Positions 1 to 5,076 of a DNA stretch of 7,457 bases are shown piece by piece; within the stretch, counting starts at the first letter, position 1; the number at the start of each line of letters is the position of its first letter. The DNA is taken from NCBI GenBank assembly GCA_021163465.1, contig JAGGWU010000003.1, positions 1 through 7,457 of the forward strand, given 5' to 3'. The translations under genes and the position numbers were made by a program. Under the pieces are notes generated by a model. The model saw nothing but the letters and a program-made list of their open reading frames with translations. It was not told the origin of the DNA and did no database searches. The stretch is from Candidatus Bipolaricaulota bacterium. GTDB taxonomy: Bacteria > Bipolaricaulota > Bipolaricaulia > Bipolaricaulales > Bipolaricaulaceae.

Positions 1-96
1 GCGTTGGTCCCCCTCTTTTGGGCCTTGGCCACGGAAGAGCGCCCCCCGTCCCCGCCGCTCTTCCGTGGCCAAGGCCCAAAAGAGGGGGACCAACGC
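1..96. repeat. Perfect inverted repeat, 41-bp arms, 14-base loop
   Basis: Bases 1-41 are the exact reverse complement of bases 56-96, separated by a C-rich loop at 42-55. Pairing breaks at 42/55. The left arm starts at the very first base of the window, so the repeat may extend further left or may end there because a contig ends there. No run of T follows either arm, so it does not look like an ordinary intrinsic terminator. A perfect palindrome at a sequence end is a common mark of a snap-back amplification chimera, or of an assembly graph closing on itself. A genuine hairpin remains possible. Confidence 0.95.
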
Positions 97-177
97 GGTC
101 CAGACCAACCATCCGCCCCCGCGGAAGAAGGAGGCCCAAAGCAAAACGGAGCTCGTAAGGGCGGCAAGAAGCCTTAA
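1..177 (+). CDS. Possible C-terminal end of an upstream gene, product unknown
   Basis: This frame is open from base 1 to a TAA at 175-177, giving 58 codons with no start visible. The translation begins with a hydrophobic stretch (ALVPLFWALAT). It then becomes a hydrophilic tail rich in Pro, Gly, Glu and Lys that ends in GGKKP, as in some membrane proteins with disordered basic tails. Its third codon positions are G/C-rich, like the true genes here. It would end 35 bases before lgt. The reading passes through both arms of the inverted repeat, so residues 1 to about 18 would be false if the repeat is an artefact. A second plus-strand frame (3-158) is also open, so the frame choice is uncertain. 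I do not recognise a family. Confidence 0.25.
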   Translation, partial: ALVPLFWALATEERPPSPPLFRGQGPKEGDQRGPDQPSAPAEEGGPKQNGARKGGKKP

Positions 178-203
178 GGAGAACACCCCCAAACCATTAT
201 AAT
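174..203 (+). promoter_or_regulatory. Promoter for lgt with consensus -10, leaderless arrangement
   Basis: A perfect TATAAT lies at 198-203. Only nine bases separate it from the ATG at 213, so initiation about seven bases after the -10 box would fall at 210-213, on or next to the start codon. No purine-rich ribosome binding site lies between them. The best -35 match is TTAAGG at 174-179 with an 18-base spacer, only 3 of 6 positions, so the -35 element is weak. The call rests on the -10 box and its spacing from the ATG. Confidence 0.5.
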
Positions 204-212
204 CCCCCTGCC

Positions 213-998
213 ATGCATCCGATCTTCATCCGTATCGGGCCGCTGGAGATCCGCTACTACGGCCTCATGTATCTCGTCGCCTTCGTGGTGGGGTTCTTCC
301 TCATGCGGGCGGAGGTGCGCCGCCGGGGCCTGGGGCTCTCCACGGAAGATCTTTTGGATATATTCCTCGTGACGATTCCCCTGGGCCTCCTCGGCGCTCG
401 GATCTACTACGTGCTTTTCCGCCTCGACTTCTTCCTGCGCCACCCGGCGGAGATCCCCGCCATCTGGCACGGGGGTCTGGCCATCCACGGGGGGCTTTTG
501 GGCGGAGCATTGGGGCTCTGGATCGCTGCCCGCTTGAAGAAGCTTTCCTTCTGGGAGCTTGCCGATTGCACGGTGCCCGCCGTCATCCTGGGACAGGCCT
601 TGGGCCGGATCGGGAACCTCATGAACGGGGATGCCTACGGGCTTCCCACCTCCCTTCCCTGGGGGATCGTCTTCCCGCCAGATTCCCCCGCGGGCCAGGC
701 ATTTCCGGGAACCCCCCTCCACCCGACCATGATCTACGAGATACTGGGGAACCTTATGATCTTCGGCCTCCTCTGGTGGCTGAGGATGCGGCCGGCGAAG
801 CCGGGGTTCCTCACCGCGGTTTACTTCATGGGGTATTCGGTGGTGCGGGGGCTGGTGAGCATCGTACGGGGGGATTCTTTGTGGCTCGGGCCGATCCGGG
901 CGGCCCACGTGGCGAGCCTTCTCCTCTTCTTCGGTTTCGGGATATGGCTCCTCCGCGCACGCCTCTGGGAACCTTCCCGGGAAAGGGGACTTTCATGA
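213..998 (+). CDS. lgt: Prolipoprotein diacylglyceryl transferase (Lgt)
   Basis: Lgt is an inner-membrane enzyme that moves the diacylglyceryl group from phosphatidylglycerol to the lipobox cysteine of prolipoproteins, the first step of lipoprotein maturation. The 261-residue protein has the family's length and several hydrophobic helices (near 12-30, 50-66, 91-106, 178-190 and 232-247). Family motifs are IHGG (91-94), the signature GRIGNLMNGDAYG (131-143; Arg132, Asn135, Gly143) and HPTMIYE (170-176). The C-terminal GYSVVRG (207-213, Arg212) leads into RGDSLWLGPIRAA. Compared with E. coli Lgt as I remember it, Glu151 corresponds to Asp140 and Glu243 to Ser216, while Arg143, Asn146 and Arg239 are kept. 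The ATG at 213 is chosen because the protein begins there in the usual way and a -10 box precedes it. The stop overlaps the next gene's start (ATGA, 995-998), which implies translational coupling. Confidence 0.96.
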   Translation: MHPIFIRIGPLEIRYYGLMYLVAFVVGFFLMRAEVRRRGLGLSTEDLLDIFLVTIPLGLLGARIYYVLFRLDFFLRHPAEIPAIWHGGLAIHGGLLGGALGLWIAARLKKLSFWELADCTVPAVILGQALGRIGNLMNGDAYGLPTSLPWGIVFPPDSPAGQAFPGTPLHPTMIYEILGNLMIFGLLWWLRMRPAKPGFLTAVYFMGYSVVRGLVSIVRGDSLWLGPIRAAHVASLLLFFGFGIWLLRARLWEPSRERGLS

Positions 999-1942
999 AG
1001 AGGGTCGCAGCGGTGGCCGTTTTCTTCGCCTTCTTGGGTACAGCGGTTTGGGGGGAGGTCGCATTCCGGCTTCCCGAACGTTGGGCCAAGGGGGTGGCCA
1101 TCTCCCCGGAAGGGAGCGTCTTCGCGGTGACCACAGTAAACGGCGTTTACCTCTTCCGATTTGAGGAGGTCGTTGAGCCCGGGGCCGAGGATCCCTTGGC
1201 CGGAGGCCTCAAGCTGGGGCTCCCCGGGTACGTCCACGGCGTGGACTTCTCCCCCGATGGAAGGTTGGTTGCAGCGGGGGGATGGTCGATGGCCCGGGTC
1301 TGGGACGTGTTCCGAGGGGAAGAGGCGGCCTCCATCGGAGTACGAGGCTTCGTGTACGCCCTCTCATTCACTCCCGAAGGAAACCTCCTCCTCGGCCTTT
1401 CCAGCGGGGATGTGATACTTTACGACATCGAAAAACACGAAGTGGTTTGGGAAAGGAAGCTACACAGCGGAGCCGTTTGGGGAGTGGCGGCCTCGCCGGA
1501 CGGGAAACTCGCCGCCTCCGGTGGGGCGGAGGAGGGAGTTCTCTTCCGGCTCGCCGACGCCGAGGTCCTCTTCGAATTTCCCGGACACGCCTGGGACGTG
1601 GGGTTCACCCCGGACGGATACCTCCTCGGCATCGGTGCCGGGAAGGTCTTCGAGATCTACGATACCACCACCGGCTTTCCCTATTTCTCCGCCCAACGCC
1701 ACCACGGCTGTATCTGGGGCGTCTCCTTCTCTCCCGACGGAAAACACGCCGCCACCGCCTCCTTGGACGGAACGGTGATACTCTGGGACGTGGAGAGAGG
1801 GAAAGATCTCCGGGTGCTCGGCGAAGGAACGGAATCCATGGAAGACGTCGATCTGGACGAAAAATACCTCGTTGCCTGTCGCAAGGACGGCACCGTCTAC
1901 ATCTGGAATCTGCAGGAACTCTTGGAAGGCGATGTGGGCTAA
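995..1942 (+). CDS. Exported seven-bladed WD40-type beta-propeller protein, function unknown
   Basis: This 315-residue protein starts with a signal peptide: a basic MKR, a hydrophobic core to about residue 18, and likely cleavage near VWG-EV at 20/21. There is no lipobox cysteine, so it should be a soluble exported protein and not a substrate of the neighbouring Lgt. The rest is seven repeats ending in a WD-like pair or an equivalent, roughly 30-57, 79-105, 119-145, 158-187, 198-223, 237-266 and 283-306. SPDG or TPDG turns occur at 86-89, 167-170, 205-208 and 246-249, and strands such as RVWDV, VILWDV and VYIWNL close the blades. Seven blades make a complete propeller with no catalytic domain. 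The frame is open upstream to 566, but that part overlaps lgt. The ATG at 995 follows an AAAGGGGA ribosome binding site and gives the signal peptide. Propellers are usually binding scaffolds; no ligand can be read from the sequence. Confidence 0.85.
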   Translation: MKRVAAVAVFFAFLGTAVWGEVAFRLPERWAKGVAISPEGSVFAVTTVNGVYLFRFEEVVEPGAEDPLAGGLKLGLPGYVHGVDFSPDGRLVAAGGWSMARVWDVFRGEEAASIGVRGFVYALSFTPEGNLLLGLSSGDVILYDIEKHEVVWERKLHSGAVWGVAASPDGKLAASGGAEEGVLFRLADAEVLFEFPGHAWDVGFTPDGYLLGIGAGKVFEIYDTTTGFPYFSAQRHHGCIWGVSFSPDGKHAATASLDGTVILWDVERGKDLRVLGEGTESMEDVDLDEKYLVACRKDGTVYIWNLQELLEGDVG

Positions 1943-2867
1943 TCCCGTGCGGGATGCGGCGCGGTGGGTAATGAAACGCGCCCGCTGGGTCTCCCTGGCG
2001 CGGGAAGGGGTCCGGAAGCTGGCGAGGGAGCTCGCCGAGCTCGACCCCCCTCCTTGGCCCGAGGAGCACCACTTCGTGGGGGAGGAGGAGCTCACCCTGC
2101 GCTATCTCCTGGTGCTCGACGCCCTCAACTTCTGCTTCTGGCCCGGGAAAGGTCGCTGGCATGTGGACGGGCCGAAAGGGGAGGTTCTCGACGGTTACTA
2201 CGCCCTGGCCTACGGGCTCAAACGCGCCGCCGAAAGTTCCCCCGAGTTCTTCGAGCCCAGACACCTCGCTTCTGTTACCGAGGATTCTCTTCGCGAGGTC
2301 CTGGGGGATATCCCCCTCCTTTCCGTGCGGGTGCGGATCGCCCGGGAAGTAGGAAAGGCGCTCCTTGCGTTCGGCTCAGCGCGGGCGTTCTTCGCCGTGG
2401 GAAGCTGTGCGGAGCTTATAGAGCGGGTGACCGCCCATATCCCCTCCTTCCGGGACGCCTGCCTCTATCGGGGCCACTGGATCCCCTTCTACAAGCGGGC
2501 CCAGATCCTCTGCGCCGACGTCTACGGTGCGTTCCGGGGGGAGGGCCCCGGGGCTTTTCCCGACATGGATTGGCTCACCGCCTTCGCCGACTACAAGCTC
2601 CCGCAGTTCCTGCGAGCTCACGGCGTTCTGATCCTGGACCCAGTGCTGACCGCGCGGATCGACGCTCACGAAGAGATCCCCGCGGGCTCCGACGAGGAGA
2701 TCGAGATACGGGCGGCCACCGTCCAGGCGGTGGAGCTCCTGGTGGGGGAGCTCGCGCGCCTCGGACGTCCCGCGCGGGCGTTCGAGGTGGACTGGATGCT
2801 GTGGAACCTCTCCCAGGGGATGGAGGTTTCCTTTCCGTACCATCGGACGCTGACAATCTTCTACTGA
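1932..2867 (+). CDS. Queuosine 5'-phosphate N-glycosylase/hydrolase, Qng1 family (DUF2419)
   Basis: Qng1 enzymes (human QNG1/C9orf64, fission yeast Qng1, and a characterised bacterial member from Sphaerobacter) cleave queuosine 5'-phosphate to release the base queuine for reuse in tRNA. The 311-residue protein matches the family from end to end as I remember the human protein. It has an N-terminal NPVR segment (4-7) and a VRKLA helix, then DALNFCFW (63-70), SFRDACLYRG (172-181) and FYKRAQILCADVY (186-198). These are followed by FADYKLPQ (218-225), EIEIRA (256-261), VDWMLWN (286-292) and a C-terminus in HRTLTIFY (304-311). The ATG at 1932 is chosen because it keeps the conserved NPVR segment; ATG 1971 would lose it. 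GGAAGG sits only two bases before this ATG, closer than usual. The gene overlaps the propeller gene by 11 bases and tgt by one base, so it is almost certainly co-expressed with tgt. It appears intact and cytoplasmic. Confidence 0.92.
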   Translation: MWANPVRDAARWVMKRARWVSLAREGVRKLARELAELDPPPWPEEHHFVGEEELTLRYLLVLDALNFCFWPGKGRWHVDGPKGEVLDGYYALAYGLKRAAESSPEFFEPRHLASVTEDSLREVLGDIPLLSVRVRIAREVGKALLAFGSARAFFAVGSCAELIERVTAHIPSFRDACLYRGHWIPFYKRAQILCADVYGAFRGEGPGAFPDMDWLTAFADYKLPQFLRAHGVLILDPVLTARIDAHEEIPAGSDEEIEIRAATVQAVELLVGELARLGRPARAFEVDWMLWNLSQGMEVSFPYHRTLTIFY

Positions 2868-4063
2868 TGGAGTTCGAGATCGAAGCGCGCGATCCCCGGA
2901 GCGAGGCCCGCGTGGGGGTGCTCCGGACCGCCCACGGCGCGGTAGAGACGCCCGCCTTCGTGGCGGTGGCCACCCGGGGCACGGTTAAGGCCCTCTCGGT
3001 GGACGACCTCCGGGAGATCGGGGTCCAGATCCTCATCGGGAACACCTACCACCTGGTGCTACGGCCCGGGGCGGAGCTCGTGGCGGAGCTCGGGGGGCTA
3101 CACCGCTTCTCCGGATGGGAAGGCCCGTGGATGACCGACTCCGGCGGGTTCCAGGTCTTCTCCCTTGGAGCGGGGATGGAACACGGGGTGGGGAAGATCG
3201 CTTCCATCTTTCCTGACGAGGAAGGAGTGCCCCAACCCAGGGGTGAATCCCTCGTGAAGGTGGATGAAGAGGGCGCGTGGGTGAAATCCATCGTCGATGG
3301 AAGTTGGATCCGCTTCACCCCCGAGGAGGTGATCCGCTGGCAGAGGCTTCTGGGGGCGGACATCGTCCTCCCCTTGGACGAGTGCACCTCCCCCTTCCAC
3401 GACCGGGACTACACCGCCCGGGCCATGGAGCGGACCCACCGCTGGGCCGAGCGGGCCCTGGAGGCATTCGCCAGGACAAAGGGCCTGGGGCCGAATCCCG
3501 AGCAGGTCCTCTTCGGGATCGTGCAGGGGGGCGCCTACGAGGACCTCCGGCGCCGCTCAGCCAGGTACATCGGCTCCCTGGGCTTCCCCGGCTTCGCCAT
3601 CGGGGGATCCTTGGGGCGCTCCAAGGAGGACATGTACCGTGTGCTGGAGTGGACCGTCCCCGAGCTCCCCCAGGGGAAGCCCCGACACCTTTTGGGGATC
3701 GGGACGGTGGAGGACATCGTGGAGGCGGTGAAGAGGGGGATCGACACCTTCGACTGCGCCGCCCCCACCCGTATGGCCCGGAACGGGACGCTGCTTACTT
3801 CGGACGAGGAGGGTCTCAGCATCCACATAAAGGCGGCCGGGTTCAGGGAGGACGAGCGGCCCATCGAGGAGGGTTGCGATTGTCCGACCTGCCGCCGCTA
3901 CTCCCGGGCCTTCCTCCGCCACCTCTTCCGGGCCGGCGAGCTTTCCTACTATCGCCTGGCGACCCTCCACAACCTGCGGTTCATGGTGCGGCTGATGGGC
4001 AGGATAAGGGCCGCCATACGGGCCGGCGCTCCCTTGGAGATCCGGGAACTTCTGGGGGCATAA
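2867..4063 (+). CDS. tgt: tRNA-guanine(34)/queuine transglycosylase
   Basis: Tgt exchanges guanine at the wobble position of His, Tyr, Asn and Asp tRNAs for preQ1 or queuine. The 398-residue protein has the DSGGFQVFSL motif (91-100, Asp91), LPLDECTSPF (168-177, Asp171), FGIVQGG (216-222) and GFAIGG (242-247). The nucleophile is Asp296 in TFDCAAPTRMARNG (294-307). A C-terminal zinc site comprises Cys337, Cys339, Cys342 and His368. Two things differ from the E. coli type. About 20-25 extra residues lie between 103 and 128. The loop after GFAIGG reads SLGRSKEDM, one residue shorter than LAVGEPKEDM, with Arg where the conserved Glu stands. The frame is open upstream to 1964, but that part is a shadow of qng1. 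ATG 2867 overlaps the qng1 stop (TGATG) and has no ribosome binding site of its own, so translation probably depends on reinitiation. The pairing suggests queuine as the substrate, but this is an inference. Confidence 0.96.
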   Translation: MEFEIEARDPRSEARVGVLRTAHGAVETPAFVAVATRGTVKALSVDDLREIGVQILIGNTYHLVLRPGAELVAELGGLHRFSGWEGPWMTDSGGFQVFSLGAGMEHGVGKIASIFPDEEGVPQPRGESLVKVDEEGAWVKSIVDGSWIRFTPEEVIRWQRLLGADIVLPLDECTSPFHDRDYTARAMERTHRWAERALEAFARTKGLGPNPEQVLFGIVQGGAYEDLRRRSARYIGSLGFPGFAIGGSLGRSKEDMYRVLEWTVPELPQGKPRHLLGIGTVEDIVEAVKRGIDTFDCAAPTRMARNGTLLTSDEEGLSIHIKAAGFREDERPIEEGCDCPTCRRYSRAFLRHLFRAGELSYYRLATLHNLRFMVRLMGRIRAAIRAGAPLEIRELLGA

Positions 4064-4065
4064 AG

Positions 4066-4086
4066 GTCCGGCAGCCTGTGCCCGAC
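4066..4086 (+). terminator. Possible weak hairpin after tgt
   Basis: Bases 4066-4073 pair with 4079-4086 around a five-base loop, with one C-C mismatch (8 positions, 7 pairs). It begins three bases after the tgt stop. No T-run follows directly; the nearest, at 4101-4105, is 14 bases away. It also overlaps the -35 box of the next promoter. It may end the lgt-tgt transcript weakly, or it may be chance. Confidence 0.25.
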
Positions 4087-4110
4087 ATCATTTCGAAGCG
4101 TTTTTAAAAT
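4082..4110 (+). promoter_or_regulatory. Promoter for the DUF5009-like membrane protein gene
   Basis: CCGACA (4082-4087, 4 of 6 matches to TTGACA) and TAAAAT (4105-4110, 5 of 6 matches to TATAAT) are separated by exactly 17 bases, in a short AT-rich patch within GC-rich DNA. Initiation seven bases past the -10 box would fall at about 4117, beside the ATG at 4119 and after the alternative GTG at 4113. The mRNA would thus have almost no leader, as at lgt. Confidence 0.6.
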
Positions 4111-4112
4111 CG

Positions 4113-5066
4113 GTGAGGATGGGAAACAAAAGACCCGGGGAGAGATTGTCCTCTCTGGACCATTTCCGCGGGCTCGCCCTGTTCCTGATGATCGTCGTCA
4201 ACTCCTTGTCGGACTACGATGTGCCGAGCTGGCTGAAACACGCTCCGTGGAACGGATACCGGTTCCCGGATCTCGTGGCGCCGATGTTTTTGTTCGCCAT
4301 GGGCGTTGCTTACCGTATCTCCTGGGACAGGAGGGTTTCCAGATTCGGGCTCAAGCGGACCGTCCTCCATTTCGTGAGGCGCTATATTCTGCTCTTCCTC
4401 TTCGGCTTCATAGGAACTCTTATTGCGGAGAGGTCATTCGACTGGGGGATATTGCAGATGCTCGGCGCGACCGGCCTGTTCGCCCTGCCCCTCATGTTCG
4501 TTCCCCCTTTCTGCAGCCTGATCCTTTCCCTTTCGGCCCTCGCCCTTTATCAGATCGCCTTGGATCACTTGGGCCTGTGGAGGTTCGTCGCGGGATTCGA
4601 TATGGGGGGACCGTTCGCCACGCTCTCCTGGTGCTTCGTCCTTTCCTTCTCCGCATCGCTGGTCGGGGTTGAGGTCAAGAAGGAACACGGAAATCCGTGG
4701 AAGTTCCTTCTTACCGGGGTTGTAACCGCCCTGGCCGGTTTCCTTTCATCTTTTCTCGTCCCGCTGAACAAACACCTCGTCTCGTGCTCGTATATTCTCT
4801 TCAGCACCGGTTTGGCAACCATCCTGTTCTCCCTTACCCACTTCCTGGTTGAGGTACGTGGCTTCCGCATCGGGGCCCTCGACGCCCTGGGGAAGAACTC
4901 GCTGAGCATTTTTATCCTGAGCAGCGTCATCTCCACGTTCGTGGGGGAGGCCCTGCCGCACTCGGTGCCGGTGATATATCCCGTTCTGATAACACTTTGC
5001 AACCTTTTCGGCTGCATCGCCCTCGCGGAGGCATTCGCTCGGCGGGGGATTTACATAAAGCTGTGA
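4113..5066 (+). CDS. Multi-pass membrane acyltransferase-like protein, DUF5009/HGSNAT family
   Basis: This 317-residue protein (numbering from GTG 4113) opens with RLSSLDHFRGLALFLMIVVN (11-30), the typical first helix of the HGSNAT/NagX/DUF5009 group. These membrane proteins move acetyl groups from cytoplasmic acetyl-CoA to sugars across the membrane. The loop KHAPWNG (42-48) matches KHASWNG of human HGSNAT, whose His is the proposed acetyl carrier; here it is His43. DLVAPMFLFAMGVAY (53-67), ILQMLGATG (113-121) and LGKNSLSIFILSS (259-271) are also family-like. I count about eight or nine hydrophobic helices. The substrate is unknown. If the promoter call is right, ATG 4119 is the better start, giving 315 residues, because GTG 4113 would lie upstream of the expected transcript start. 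G+C is clearly lower than in neighbouring genes (four sampled 60-base lines average about 53%, against about 68% in one sampled line of tgt), so the gene may have been acquired separately. It ends 10 bases before the convergent ABC exporter gene. Confidence 0.8.
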   Translation: MRMGNKRPGERLSSLDHFRGLALFLMIVVNSLSDYDVPSWLKHAPWNGYRFPDLVAPMFLFAMGVAYRISWDRRVSRFGLKRTVLHFVRRYILLFLFGFIGTLIAERSFDWGILQMLGATGLFALPLMFVPPFCSLILSLSALALYQIALDHLGLWRFVAGFDMGGPFATLSWCFVLSFSASLVGVEVKKEHGNPWKFLLTGVVTALAGFLSSFLVPLNKHLVSCSYILFSTGLATILFSLTHFLVEVRGFRIGALDALGKNSLSIFILSSVISTFVGEALPHSVPVIYPVLITLCNLFGCIALAEAFARRGIYIKL

Positions 5067-5076
5067 ACGGGGGCGT

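Noticed and set aside
3..158. Alternative open frame at the left edge ending in a basic KRSS tail
   Set aside because: It is very Arg- and Pro-rich and starts inside the inverted repeat; the frame ending at 177 has more natural composition, though neither is certain.
174..908. Long minus-strand open frame opposite lgt (244 codons)
   Set aside because: It lies antisense to a clear lgt gene, is full of Pro, Glu, His and Arg with no family motif, and is explained by GC-rich codon bias.
566..994. N-terminal extension of the propeller gene overlapping lgt
   Set aside because: It is an out-of-frame reading of lgt and would bury the signal peptide that begins at ATG 995.
1964..2866. N-terminal extension of tgt overlapping qng1
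   Set aside because: The extension is low-complexity Arg/Pro/Gly sequence in the wrong frame of qng1; Tgt proteins start near ATG 2867.
3277..4107. Plus-strand open frame of 276 codons inside tgt
   Set aside because: It is a Gly-, Pro- and Arg-rich shadow frame of tgt with no motif of its own.
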